Assembly: GCF_021532275.1 (NCBI RefSeq)
Contig: NZ_JACBOT010000001.1
Location: 62,001 to 126,000, forward strand
DNA length: 64,000 bases
Reading direction: 5' to 3'
Source of the DNA: Brevibacterium sp. UCMA 11754
GTDB lineage: Bacteria; Actinomycetota; Actinomycetes; Actinomycetales; Brevibacteriaceae
The position numbers and the translations under genes were made by a program. Position 1 is the first letter of the stretch, and every line of letters begins with the position of its first letter. The notes below the pieces were generated by a model. The model worked only from the letters and a program-made list of their open reading frames with translations, was not told the DNA's origin and ran no database searches. Positions 1 to 8,472 of the stretch are shown here, one piece after another.

Positions 1-349
1 GTCTGAGCGCGGATTCGACGACCTGGGTGCGCAGCTCGGCGACGACGGGCATGGCGATATGGGCCAGTGACCACGCGCTGACCCACGTGCCCACCGCCAT
101 GACGATGCCGGCGGCCGCAACGGCGATCGCGCAGGTCCAGACGAGATCCGGGCCGGCGCCGGTGGGCAGTTCGTCGACGAGGCGGCCGATCGCCCAGGGC
201 CCGACGAGACCGGCACCTGCGTTGGCCAGACCCGAGACGGCGAGCACAACGAGCCATCCGCTTCGCGCCCTCAGCAACGGTGTCAGGTGGGAGAAGGAGC
301 GTCGCCTCGAGGCGATCGACAGAGTAGCGGGCGCGGGAGATTCGGTCAT
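1..349 (-). CDS. ABC transporter transmembrane subunit, N-terminal part (runs off the window)
   Basis: Reading leftward from an ATG at 349 gives about 116 residues beginning MTESPAPATL, then hydrophobic stretches (SGWLVVLAVSGLANAGAG, DLVWTCAIAVAAAGIVMA) typical of the first transmembrane helices of a type IV exporter. The rest lies outside the window. The start overlaps the stop of the upstream ABC gene by four bases (ATGA), so the two are co-translated and probably form a heterodimer. That pairing matters because the upstream partner has lost its ATPase residues: this subunit would have to supply the working Walker A and B motifs, which cannot be seen here. Substrate unknown. Confidence 0.8.
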   Translation of the reverse strand, partial: MTESPAPATLSIASRRRSFSHLTPLLRARSGWLVVLAVSGLANAGAGLVGPWAIGRLVDELPTGAGPDLVWTCAIAVAAAGIVMAVGTWVSAWSLAHIAMPVVAELRTQVVESALR

Positions 350-2103
350 CGGGTCACCGCCTGACGGTAGGACTCTGCGGCCGCGGACTCCGCGGCGAGG
401 AGTTCGGCGTGGCCGCCGATGAGAACCTGTCCGTTCGCAGGAACGAAGACAACCGTGTCAGCGGCTGCCAGGAATGCCGGAGAGCTGGTGACGATGACGG
501 TGGCAGCCGATCGGCTGGCCCGACGCAGATCGCTCACGCCGCTCGAGATGCGTGCCTCGGTGACGGCATCGACGGCGGTGGTGGGTTCGTGGAGGACGAG
601 GATGCTCGGGTCGGCATTCAGCGCTCGGGCAAGGGCGACGCGCTGCCGTTGGCCGCCCGAGAGGTTGCCGCCGAGTTCCTGGATTCGGTGGTCCAGGCCC
701 CCGTCGACGAGTCCGAGAAGTTCGTCGACCCCCGATGCGAGGAGCACCTCGGCGGGGACGGGGTGGTCGGTCGTGCCGACGACCATGGTGATGTTGGAGC
801 GGATCGTGCCCTCGAAGAGGTCGACGGTGTGGGGCGAGACGATCATCTGGTCGGGACTCGTCCCACGGGCATGGGATGCCAGCGCTGCGAGGAGTGCCGT
901 CGTCGGCTCGGCGCTCTCGGTGACGATGCACGTCAGTGAGCCGAACTCGGTGGTCAAGTCGACGCTGCGGTTCTCACCGACTGCCCAATCGCGGACGTCG
1001 ACCGCAGTGTCACTGATGTGGATCCTTGTCGGCCTCCCGCCTCGGCGCGGGGCCCTCTTGTCGGATTCTGTCTCGTCGGATTCTGTCTCAGCGGCTGCGT
1101 CGGTCGAGGTGAGTGTCGCGTCCGAGGGAACAGCCTCGGCGGAGTCGATGTCGGTCAGGAGCCGGGCGATCCTGCCTGCCGCGCCGTGTGATTGGGCGAA
1201 GAGGCCGACGATCTCGGCGAGCGCGCGCATCGGTTCGGTGAGGAATGCGGTCATACCGAGGATGCCGATGAGTGCCCCGACGCTCATCTGCCCTTCGATG
1301 AGCCGCAGGCTTGCGACGACGAGGACGATTGCGAGCACCGTCGACATCACGAGAGCACCCAGGCCTGCGAGTCGGCCTGTTCTCTCACCGGTGGCGATGC
1401 CGGCTGTCGCGGCCTCGTCGGAGGTCTTCTCGTAGCGGCGGACGGCCCAGGGCTCACCGCCCATGGCCTTGATCACGCGCAGACCGTGCATGAGGTCGGA
1501 TGCGGAACGACCGGCACCGGCCACTGCTTCGAGCTGGGTTGCGGCCTTCGCGGATACGGAACGGCTGGGAAGGGCGACGATGAGCAGCCCGATGGGCACG
1601 GCGATGAGGACGACGAGCCCGGTCACTGGGTCAGCGATGAGGAGGAATACTGCGGCGGCGACCATGCCCAGCACCGAGGCGATGCCGCGCCCGGCCTGGG
1701 CGAACGACTGCGCTGCGGTGTCGGCGTCTGCAGAGGCGATCGAGAGGACCTCACCGGAGGCGCGATCGGGCGGCAGGTTCGCCGAGGTGAGCGCGGCGTG
1801 GGTGATTTCAACGCGCAGGGCGTGGGCTTCGTGTTCGCGCGCGGCATTGCAGAACCGCGCACCGAAACGGTAGCCGAGGCTGAGCACGGTGAAGAGCAGA
1901 CCGAGGCCGATGATCGAGACGATGAGCATCGGAAGGGACAGGGGAATGATCGCACGGTCGACGATGATTCCGATGGCGACGGGCACGAGGGCTTCGCAGA
2001 CCTGCCACATCGACAATGTGATGGCTCCCGGCACAAGCAGCTTGAGGCGGCGCCGGGCGGCTCTGCGGAGGAGGATCGAACCTGATGAGGGAGTCTTCGG
2101 CAC
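346..2103 (-). CDS. ABC exporter half-transporter with a degenerate nucleotide-binding domain
   Basis: 585 residues: an exporter-type membrane domain (about 1-310), an acidic linker containing a duplicated ETESD, then an ATPase domain (about 355-585). The signature LSGGQRQR is intact near residue 481 and the GTIRSNI segment is present. The other catalytic elements are gone: the Walker A position reads IVTESAEPTTALL with no GxxGxGK(S/T), Walker B reads ILVLHEPTTAVD with His for Asp, the Q-loop Gln is replaced, and the switch His is Ser in VIVTSSP. In heterodimeric exporters one ATP site is often degenerate; here the loss is extreme. The GTG start at 2103 has a TAGGGT box seven bases upstream and no Shine-Dalgarno, suggesting a leaderless message. 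It overlaps the next gene by 4 bp. Confidence 0.85.
   Translation of the reverse strand: MPKTPSSGSILLRRAARRRLKLLVPGAITLSMWQVCEALVPVAIGIIVDRAIIPLSLPMLIVSIIGLGLLFTVLSLGYRFGARFCNAAREHEAHALRVEITHAALTSANLPPDRASGEVLSIASADADTAAQSFAQAGRGIASVLGMVAAAVFLLIADPVTGLVVLIAVPIGLLIVALPSRSVSAKAATQLEAVAGAGRSASDLMHGLRVIKAMGGEPWAVRRYEKTSDEAATAGIATGERTGRLAGLGALVMSTVLAIVLVVASLRLIEGQMSVGALIGILGMTAFLTEPMRALAEIVGLFAQSHGAAGRIARLLTDIDSAEAVPSDATLTSTDAAAETESDETESDKRAPRRGGRPTRIHISDTAVDVRDWAVGENRSVDLTTEFGSLTCIVTESAEPTTALLAALASHARGTSPDQMIVSPHTVDLFEGTIRSNITMVVGTTDHPVPAEVLLASGVDELLGLVDGGLDHRIQELGGNLSGGQRQRVALARALNADPSILVLHEPTTAVDAVTEARISSGVSDLRRASRSAATVIVTSSPAFLAAADTVVFVPANGQVLIGGHAELLAAESAAAESYRQAVTR
1060..1089. repeat. 15-bp perfect tandem duplication inside the ABC gene
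   Basis: GTCGGATTCTGTCTC occurs twice head to tail (1060-1074 and 1075-1089). On the minus strand it encodes ETESD twice in the linker between membrane and ATPase domains. It keeps frame, so it is a length-variable linker repeat rather than a disruption. Confidence 0.85.
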
Positions 2104-2186
2104 GAAGGCAACCCTAACATTGTCCGCCGCCGGCCGACCCTCCGTCTGCTATCCGGTGCTGGCGCGCAGAGTCTACGATGGCGTGT

Positions 2187-3065
2187 ATGCCGACAACCCT
2201 TGAGTACACCATCCCCTCGATGACAGGACGCACCGTTGTCATCACCGGAGCCAACAGCGGACTCGGCAAGGCCGCCGCTCTCGTCCTCGCCGGAGTGGAC
2301 GCCCGAGTCGTGCTTGCGGTGCGCAGCCTCGAGAAGGGGCGGGCTGCCGCGGAGGCCATGGGCGGAGATGTCGAGGTCCGAGAACTCGACCTCGCCGACC
2401 TCGGCTCGGTGCGATCGTTCGCGGAGACGTTCACTGACCCCATCGACATCCTCATCAACAACGCCGGGATCATGATTCCGCCGCTCAGACGCACGGCCGA
2501 GGGCTTCGAGTCGCAGTTCGGGACCAACCACCTCGGGCATTTCGCACTGACGAATCTGCTCCTTCCGCAGATCCGCGATCGCGTGGTCACGCTCTCCTCC
2601 CTGGCCCATAAGTCCGGGGCGATCGATTTCGATGATCTCAATTGGGAGCGCAGACCTTATAAGCCCATGGTTGCCTACGGGCAGTCCAAACTGGCGAACC
2701 TGCTCTTCACGTCCGAGTTGCAGCGCCGACTGACCGAATGTTCCTCGCCGGTCATTGCGATCGCGGCCCATCCTGGACTGGCGGCGACGAATCTGTTCGG
2801 CCGGAGTGGACATCGTGTCCGTGATGCCATCAGCGCTGCCGCCATTGGCCTGATTTCCCAAAGTGAACAGCACGGAGCTTTGCCGACGCTGTGCGCGGCC
2901 ACCGCGGACATTCCGGGCAACAGCTATGTGGGTCCGGGAGGCTTCCAGCAGACTCGCGGCGAACCGAAACTCGTCGGCCGCTCTGCTGAGGCAAGTGACG
3001 CCGAGGTCGCCCGACGTCTGTGGACTGTGTCGGAAGAGCTGACGGGGATCGGGTTTCCGCTCTAG
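2187..3065 (+). CDS. Short-chain dehydrogenase/reductase (retinol-dehydrogenase-like)
   Basis: 292 residues from the ATG at 2187. Classical SDR features are in order: the nucleotide-binding TGANSGLG, the NNAG strand (INNAGIM), the catalytic Ser region (VVTLSSLAHKSG) and the YGQSK catalytic Tyr/Lys. The sequence style (ESQFGTNHLGHFALT, AAHPGLAATNL) matches the broad-specificity retinol/WW-oxidoreductase-like SDRs that use NADP(H); substrate unknown. An in-frame ATG lies nine bases upstream at 2178, but TACGAT ends seven bases before 2187, so I prefer 2187 as a leaderless start. Diverges from the ABC genes, whose own -10 box is within 60 bp. Confidence 0.8.
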   Translation: MPTTLEYTIPSMTGRTVVITGANSGLGKAAALVLAGVDARVVLAVRSLEKGRAAAEAMGGDVEVRELDLADLGSVRSFAETFTDPIDILINNAGIMIPPLRRTAEGFESQFGTNHLGHFALTNLLLPQIRDRVVTLSSLAHKSGAIDFDDLNWERRPYKPMVAYGQSKLANLLFTSELQRRLTECSSPVIAIAAHPGLAATNLFGRSGHRVRDAISAAAIGLISQSEQHGALPTLCAATADIPGNSYVGPGGFQQTRGEPKLVGRSAEASDAEVARRLWTVSEELTGIGFPL

Positions 3066-3102
3066 AGAGATCCTCCCCTGCGGTGACGACAGTGGAGGTT
3101 GG

Positions 3103-4077
3103 TCAGCTGCTCCTCCGGCGTGATCGCGAACGCACCCGTGCTCGGGGTATTTCCGGAGCGGCTACTCGTTCGCCCACAGTGTTCGTGATCTCGCCGATTC
3201 CTTCGAAGCTGATTGCGACCACATCACCGGGTTCCAGCGCAGCCCGAGCGCTGCCGATGCCCCACAGCTCTCCGAGGCAGCCGCCATTGCCGATCGTGCC
3301 GGAGCCGAGCACGTCGCCGGGCACGATGCAGGAGTTGCGGGAGGCGTAGGCGACGAGTTCGGGAAAGGGCCATCCCATGTTCGACACGAGGTCCTCGCCG
3401 ACGAGCTCGCCGTTGATGTGGACCTCGCCGCGCAGCTCGAGGAATCCATCCTCGTCGACGAACGTCTCGAGTTCATCGGCAGTGACGATCCAGGGGCCCA
3501 ACGTCATACCGAAGTCCTTGCCCTTGCATGGCCCCAGACGCACCTTCATCTCCCGTGACTGCAGGTCACGCGCGGACCAGTCATTCATGACCGTGTATCC
3601 GAAGATGTGAGCGCCCGCCTGGTCGACGGTGAGGTTCTCACCCAAGGATCCCGCCACTCCCCCGATGATGGTTGCGAGTTCCGCCTCGAAATCCATGGCC
3701 TGGGTCTGGGGAATCGGCACAGTCGCTGCCGTGGGTGAGACGGTGTGCGGGTTCGTGAAGTAGAAGGTGGGTGCCTCGTACCACTCGGGCACGACCTCAC
3801 TCTTTCCATCGACTGATCCGCTGATGCCCTCCACGTGCTCTTCGAAGGCGACGAAGTCACGAATGCTCGCTGGTGCCAATGGCACCTGCAGAACCACCTC
3901 GGACAGAGGCGTTCCTGTCGTGGTCGTCGACTGGGCCAGCAGCTCACGGGCGTAATCGAGTCCCCCGGCCACCACCTCGGCGACGGTGGCTCCCTGCGGG
4001 AACGGCACCACCCGATCATCGATGACGAAGCCTTCGCCGGTCTGCCCGGTCGACGTTTCCCAGCGTGCAATCCTCAT
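3103..4077 (-). CDS. Fumarylacetoacetate hydrolase (FAH) family protein, last gene of the aromatic operon
   Basis: 324 residues with the FAH fold: the acidic metal-binding stretch QAMDFEAELATIIGG, the NDWSARDLQ segment, GPCKGKDFGMTLGPW and the C-terminal GSGTIGNGGCLGE. FAH-fold enzymes hydrolyse, decarboxylate or isomerise diketo-acid products of ring cleavage. The tail RARVRSRSRRRSS is unusually basic and may be a non-functional extension. The start overlaps the stop of the amidohydrolase gene by 4 bp (4074-4077), placing it at the end of the operon that starts at 9492. It is only distantly like the other FAH protein of the operon (7343-8404), so two different steps are likely. Confidence 0.85.
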   Translation of the reverse strand: MRIARWETSTGQTGEGFVIDDRVVPFPQGATVAEVVAGGLDYARELLAQSTTTTGTPLSEVVLQVPLAPASIRDFVAFEEHVEGISGSVDGKSEVVPEWYEAPTFYFTNPHTVSPTAATVPIPQTQAMDFEAELATIIGGVAGSLGENLTVDQAGAHIFGYTVMNDWSARDLQSREMKVRLGPCKGKDFGMTLGPWIVTADELETFVDEDGFLELRGEVHINGELVGEDLVSNMGWPFPELVAYASRNSCIVPGDVLGSGTIGNGGCLGELWGIGSARAALEPGDVVAISFEGIGEITNTVGERVAAPEIPRARVRSRSRRRSS

Positions 4078-5156
4078 TGTCTCGTCCTCTCCTGTCCGGA
4101 AACGGTTGTCGGCCTCAGCATCGCTGCGGCATTGCTGCGCAGCAGCGCATCTGAGACCTCGGTGTCGAATCCCTCGGTGCTCAGCATTCCCGCCACTTCG
4201 CGTGCGGGATCATCCAGGCCCATGTCGAAGGGATAGTCGCTGCCGAGGAGCACACGGTCGGCTCCGACGACCTCGATGAGATGGCGCAGCTGTCTGGCGT
4301 CGTGGACGACGGTGTCGTACCAGATTCTGTTCAGATAGGACGAGGGCTCTTCGGCGCAGCCGTGGGCATCCTCCCGAACGTTCCATGCGTGGTCGGAGCG
4401 CCCGATGGTCGTCGGCAGGTAGCCGCCACCGTGCGCGGCGACGACCTTCAATCTCGGGTGCCTGTCGAGAACGCCTGCGAAGATGAGGTGCGACAGTGCG
4501 GTCGCGGTCTCCACCGGCTGACCCACGGTGTTGCTGAGGTAGAACCGGTCGAGGCGTTCATCGAGGCTGCAGCCGAAGGGATGCACGAAGACGACGGCGC
4601 CCAGTGCTTCCATCCTCGCCCAGAACGGTTCGAGCCGGCCGTCGGAGAGTTCGACGTCTCCGGCGAATGAGGGGATCTCGATGCCGATGAGACCGCGTCC
4701 CAGTACCGCGTCATCAACGCACTCGACGATGCGCTCCGGATGCTGCAGGGGTACGAGGCCCAGACCGAGCAGCCGGTCAGGTGCCTCGGCGACAAGGTCG
4801 GAGATTCTCAGGTTCGCCTCCCGGGCGATCCACACCGCCAGGTCTTCATCGGCCCAGGGATAGTAGTGGTTGGGTGAGGGGCTCACCCATTGCAAGTCGA
4901 CTCCCTGCGCGTCCATGTCCGCGATGCGCGTGCCGAGGCTGGTCAGTTTCGGTATCCGAGAACCGACCATGGCGCCGGAAACTGCTGCCGATTCGGAGCC
5001 GTTGCGTGTCAGATCCAGTTGTGCGGCGAGCGCGAACTGCTCTGGTGCCCGCTGCTGCACGGAGTCCTCCAGCCCGGCGATGATCGCGTGCGCATGGACA
5101 TCGGTGACGGGGGCGGGGGCTGTGCTGGCGTCTTTCGCCTCGGCGCCGGCGCTCAT
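4074..5156 (-). CDS. Amidohydrolase-2 family protein, ACMSD-like (probable non-oxidative decarboxylase)
   Basis: 360 residues from the ATG at 5156, which overlaps the preceding monooxygenase stop by 4 bp; a longer reading frame continues upstream but without support. The TIM-barrel metal site is visible: DVHAHA near residue 19-24 (HxH), a His in VVAAHGGGYL and the Asp of VLLGSDYPFDM. This is the layout of aminocarboxymuconate-semialdehyde decarboxylase and related gamma-resorcylate / 2,3-dihydroxybenzoate-type decarboxylases. In this operon it could remove a carboxyl group from a ring or from the ring-cleavage product. Hydrolase activity cannot be excluded. Confidence 0.8.
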   Translation of the reverse strand: MSAGAEAKDASTAPAPVTDVHAHAIIAGLEDSVQQRAPEQFALAAQLDLTRNGSESAAVSGAMVGSRIPKLTSLGTRIADMDAQGVDLQWVSPSPNHYYPWADEDLAVWIAREANLRISDLVAEAPDRLLGLGLVPLQHPERIVECVDDAVLGRGLIGIEIPSFAGDVELSDGRLEPFWARMEALGAVVFVHPFGCSLDERLDRFYLSNTVGQPVETATALSHLIFAGVLDRHPRLKVVAAHGGGYLPTTIGRSDHAWNVREDAHGCAEEPSSYLNRIWYDTVVHDARQLRHLIEVVGADRVLLGSDYPFDMGLDDPAREVAGMLSTEGFDTEVSDALLRSNAAAMLRPTTVSGQERTRQ

Positions 5157-6292
5157 GCGGGTTCCGCCATCGTCTGTGCCACTCCCATGATGAGAGCTCC
5201 CGGGTCCGCGTCCCGGTTCCCGTCCAGCTGCCACTGCGCCAGCTGACGTGAGGCTTCGACGACTGCCGACGCTCGCGGAACTCGGCGGGCGTGGAATTCG
5301 TCCCAGAGGGAAGAGCCGAGGCTGTCGTGTTCGAGGAGCAGTTCGGTGAGGACCGATGCGTCTTCGAGCGACTGTGCTGCGCCCTGCGCGATGGTCGGCG
5401 GGCAGGAATGGGCCGCATCGCCGATGATGACCACTCGACCGCGGTTCCACTCGCCCTCGACGAGGTGAGAGGTGAATTGCGTGTAGTTCACATGAGCGTT
5501 CCCCACGGCCAAGGATTCCCGGATGTCATTCCAGGGACCCTCGTAGGCAGCGGACTCCTCGATCATGATCGCCCTGCCCAGCTCGCTCGTGACTCCGGTG
5601 CGGTCCTGGGCGCATTCGACGAGGATGGCGTAGAGCGAATCCTGACTCGTCGGCGTGTACCCGGCGATGAACACGGGTCCGCCGTAGTAGAGCTCGGTAT
5701 GCACCACCTCGGCGGGACGGGGGACGAAAGCACGCCAGATTCCCATGCCGTTGGGCACCGGTGCGGTCTCGATTCCCAGCAGCGATCGCACCGAAGAGTT
5801 GAGGCCATCGGCTCCGATGACCACGTCGTAGCGGCCTGCGTGCTCACCGTTCGTTTCGAGGTCGACCCCGCTGTCGTCCTGGGACAGTCCTGTCACCGTA
5901 TTGCCGAAGTGGATTCTGGCCCCGGCCCCGACGGCGGCATCGAACATGATCGATGCCAGATCCGGCCGGTGCATTCCCATCCCCGCCGGGTAGTCCGGCC
6001 CACCGGTCTTGACCTCCGGCAGTTCGGCGACGACGGGTGCTCCGGGGCCGGGCGCGCGGAGAGTCAGGCCGTCGAAGATGAACCCCTTGGCACGGATCTT
6101 CTCCCAGATTCCCAGATCGTCGAAGACTCGCAGGGCGTTGCCCTGCAGGGTGATGCCGGAGCCGGTGGCGGCAAGCTCCGCCTTGTCTTCGTACAGGTCG
6201 ACGTCGACTCCCCTGCGCGCGAGTCGGATGGCTGCTGCGAGCCCTGCCGCCCCCGCTCCGACGATGGCGGCGGTGTTCACTGCTCTGGTCAT
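5153..6292 (-). CDS. FAD-dependent aromatic monooxygenase (salicylate / 3-hydroxybenzoate hydroxylase type)
   Basis: 379 residues from the ATG at 6292, preceded by AAGGAGG at good spacing; the longer frame upstream is not needed. Group A flavoprotein hydroxylase motifs are clear: GAGAAG at 12-17 for the FAD Rossmann fold, the DG motif VVIGADGLNSSVR near 157-169, and GDAAH at 291-295 for FAD ribityl binding. These enzymes use NAD(P)H and O2 to hydroxylate phenolic or anthranilate-like rings. It would supply the ring hydroxyl needed for the extradiol dioxygenase of the same operon. Ends in a 4-bp overlap with the amidohydrolase. Confidence 0.87.
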   Translation of the reverse strand: MTRAVNTAAIVGAGAAGLAAAIRLARRGVDVDLYEDKAELAATGSGITLQGNALRVFDDLGIWEKIRAKGFIFDGLTLRAPGPGAPVVAELPEVKTGGPDYPAGMGMHRPDLASIMFDAAVGAGARIHFGNTVTGLSQDDSGVDLETNGEHAGRYDVVIGADGLNSSVRSLLGIETAPVPNGMGIWRAFVPRPAEVVHTELYYGGPVFIAGYTPTSQDSLYAILVECAQDRTGVTSELGRAIMIEESAAYEGPWNDIRESLAVGNAHVNYTQFTSHLVEGEWNRGRVVIIGDAAHSCPPTIAQGAAQSLEDASVLTELLLEHDSLGSSLWDEFHARRVPRASAVVEASRQLAQWQLDGNRDADPGALIMGVAQTMAEPA

Positions 6293-6326
6293 GATCGAAC
6301 CTCCTTGGTCACGTTGTGCGGGCGCA

Positions 6327-7346
6327 TCAGAACACGGCGATCGGGTTGACCGGAGTGCCCACGGCACCGGTGATGGGCAGGGACGGTGCGCTCAGCAGGA
6401 AGTCCCACCGGCCCTCGCCGAGGCAGGTCTGAGCCAGCTCGTCGAGTTTCCACATCTCCCCGATCGTCAGACCCATATTAGGAATGGCCACCTGATGCAG
6501 CGGCTGGAATGCCGGCACGTCGAATTCGTTGGGACGGACCTCGAAGCCCCAGGTGTCTGTGGCGATCGCAGCGATGTCTGAGTCGTGGATCCACCCGGCG
6601 CACGTCAGTGACAGCCCTGGTGCGGGACCGCCCGCGTACTCGCCCCACCCGTCGCGCAGTGCTCGGGTCAGCTGACCGGTGCGCACGAGGACGATGTCGC
6701 CTCGGCGGATGTCGACGCCCTGGGCGGCCGCGGTGGCGGCCAGATGCTCGCCCGTGATGGCGAAGGAGTCCGGCAGCTCTGTACTCTCGGGCTCAAGATG
6801 GCGTCCCACGTCGAGGAGGACTCCGCGGGAGACGAGAACGTCGGCGGTGTGCTCGATGCCGGTGACCAGGTCGCCTTCGCTAGTGACCACGCTCCCGGAT
6901 CGGCGACCGTTCCAGGCATGTCCGTGGTCGAAGATGTGTCCCAGTCCGTCCCACTGGGTTGAGCACTGCAGCGGCATTGCGATGACATCGTCGGCTCCGC
7001 CCATTCCGTGGGGGAACCCCTGGTTGGCCGCTTCGGCATCCGTACCGGTGTCGAGCATCGTGTGCACGGGGTTCGTGCGGCGCCTCCACCCTTTCTGGGG
7101 GCCGTCCATCTCGAAGGGAAGCGACAGTGACACGGTCTGCCCGGTGCGCACGAGGGCCGCGGCTTCGATGCGCTTGGCCTGATCGATGAAGTTGAGTGTG
7201 CCCAACACATCGTCATCACCCCAACGCCCCCAGTTGCGATAGGCCTGGGCCCGTTTGCCGACCTCCGCTTCCGGGTCGCGCCTGTCGATCGAGCCGGGAT
7301 CCTCCAGGCTCCCTTGATTTCCCGCCGAGGTAGTCGATGCGTTCAT
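6327..7346 (-). CDS. Cyclase-family metal-dependent hydrolase (kynurenine formamidase-like fold)
   Basis: 339 residues. The segment CSTQWDGLGHIFDHGHAW holds the variant metal-binding His/Asp cluster of the cyclase family (PF04199), and RGVLLDVGRHL plus RRGDIVLVRTGQ are its conserved strands. Members hydrolyse formamides, lactones or other cyclic/ester bonds. Starts at 7346 with GGAAGGAGT upstream and a 4-bp overlap with the preceding FAH gene. In this operon it may open a lactone or remove a formyl/amide group; a kynurenine-like or N-formyl intermediate is possible but unproven. Confidence 0.8.
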   Translation of the reverse strand: MNASTTSAGNQGSLEDPGSIDRRDPEAEVGKRAQAYRNWGRWGDDDVLGTLNFIDQAKRIEAAALVRTGQTVSLSLPFEMDGPQKGWRRRTNPVHTMLDTGTDAEAANQGFPHGMGGADDVIAMPLQCSTQWDGLGHIFDHGHAWNGRRSGSVVTSEGDLVTGIEHTADVLVSRGVLLDVGRHLEPESTELPDSFAITGEHLAATAAAQGVDIRRGDIVLVRTGQLTRALRDGWGEYAGGPAPGLSLTCAGWIHDSDIAAIATDTWGFEVRPNEFDVPAFQPLHQVAIPNMGLTIGEMWKLDELAQTCLGEGRWDFLLSAPSLPITGAVGTPVNPIAVF

Positions 7347-8404
7347 GATCGGACTCCTTCCCGTACGCCATCGGCTGTGCTGGGCTCGTCGACGCAGCGG
7401 ATGGTCTGTGTGCCCAGTCCTGAGATGTAGCCGGTCAGCACGTCACCGTCACGCAGGAACCGCTTCCAGTGCTGGCCGTTGCCGGCCGGACTGCCGGTCA
7501 GCAGCAGGTCACCGGGCAGCAGCCGTGCGGTCTGGCTGGCGGTCGACAGCAGCGCGGCGAGGTCGAACATGAGATCTGAGGTGTTCGCGTCCTGTTTGAC
7601 CTCGCCGTTGAGTTCGAGCCTCACATCCAGGTCTGCCGGATCGACGAATCGGTCCGGGACCAGGAATGGGCCCGTGGGCAGGAAACCCGGTGAGTTCTTC
7701 GACTTCAGCCAGTCCGAGCCGATCTCCTTCATGTCCTTCCTGAAGGTGAATTCTCGGGTGGAGATGTCGTTGCAGATCGTAAAGCCGGCCACATGCTCGA
7801 GCGCTTCCTCGCGACTGACCCGGAAGGCCGGTTTGCCGATCACGGCCGCCAGCTCCAGCTCCCAGTCATGGGTGTCACTCGACGTGGGAAGCTGCAGTGC
7901 CTCATCATCTCCGACGACGCAGGAAGGCAGTCCGATGAAGATGTAGGGCTCACCGTTGGCAGCACGAGCATCCATCATCGTCGCCGCCTGATCTCTGGCG
8001 GCGTCGAGTGAGAGGTCGGTGTTGGTCGAAAGCCCCGAGGCAACGAGCTCGATGACATGATCGCGATAGTTGGCGCCGGCCTGAAGCACCTGGCGTGGTT
8101 CGACCGGCGCGGTGAGAGTCACGGAGTCCAGAGGACGCCAGAGCTGACCTGCATCGGCAGAAGCCTCCGCCGCCAATGCCGCCAGGCGGTCCCAGTCCGG
8201 GTCGGCGAGGAACTCATTGAGGTTCGCAGTTCCCAGGTCGGCTGTGCTCAGTGCTCGGATGAGATCGCCGGCGACGAGTCCGAGGGCGGCCGGCTCCTGT
8301 CCTGCGACCGAGCCGACGACGGTGGTTGCGGTGGCACCGGGGCCGGTGCTGGTGGTGCCGTTGTCGCGAAAACGTGCGAGGGCGAATGGTGAGTCAAGTG
8401 TCAT
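7343..8404 (-). CDS. Fumarylacetoacetate hydrolase family protein (second FAH of the operon)
   Basis: 353 residues. The N-terminal region (1-110) is variable; the catalytic FAH fold follows with VLQAGANYRDHV, the metal-binding DWELELAAVIGK, NDISTREFTFR, SKNSPGFLPTGPFLVP and LLTGSPAGNGQHWKRFLRDG. The ordering resembles 2-keto-4-pentenoate hydratase / homoprotocatechuate-type isomerase-decarboxylases. It has a good Shine-Dalgarno (GGAGAGG) before the ATG at 8404 and follows the dioxygenase by 68 bp, so it is the natural candidate to process the ring-cleavage product first. Confidence 0.85.
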   Translation of the reverse strand: MTLDSPFALARFRDNGTTSTGPGATATTVVGSVAGQEPAALGLVAGDLIRALSTADLGTANLNEFLADPDWDRLAALAAEASADAGQLWRPLDSVTLTAPVEPRQVLQAGANYRDHVIELVASGLSTNTDLSLDAARDQAATMMDARAANGEPYIFIGLPSCVVGDDEALQLPTSSDTHDWELELAAVIGKPAFRVSREEALEHVAGFTICNDISTREFTFRKDMKEIGSDWLKSKNSPGFLPTGPFLVPDRFVDPADLDVRLELNGEVKQDANTSDLMFDLAALLSTASQTARLLPGDLLLTGSPAGNGQHWKRFLRDGDVLTGYISGLGTQTIRCVDEPSTADGVREGVRS

Positions 8405-8472
8405 GGTGGTGCCTCTCCTATGCGTGTGGATTGCGTTGCGTGTGGATCCCGAAATCAGTTCTGCGAAATCCT

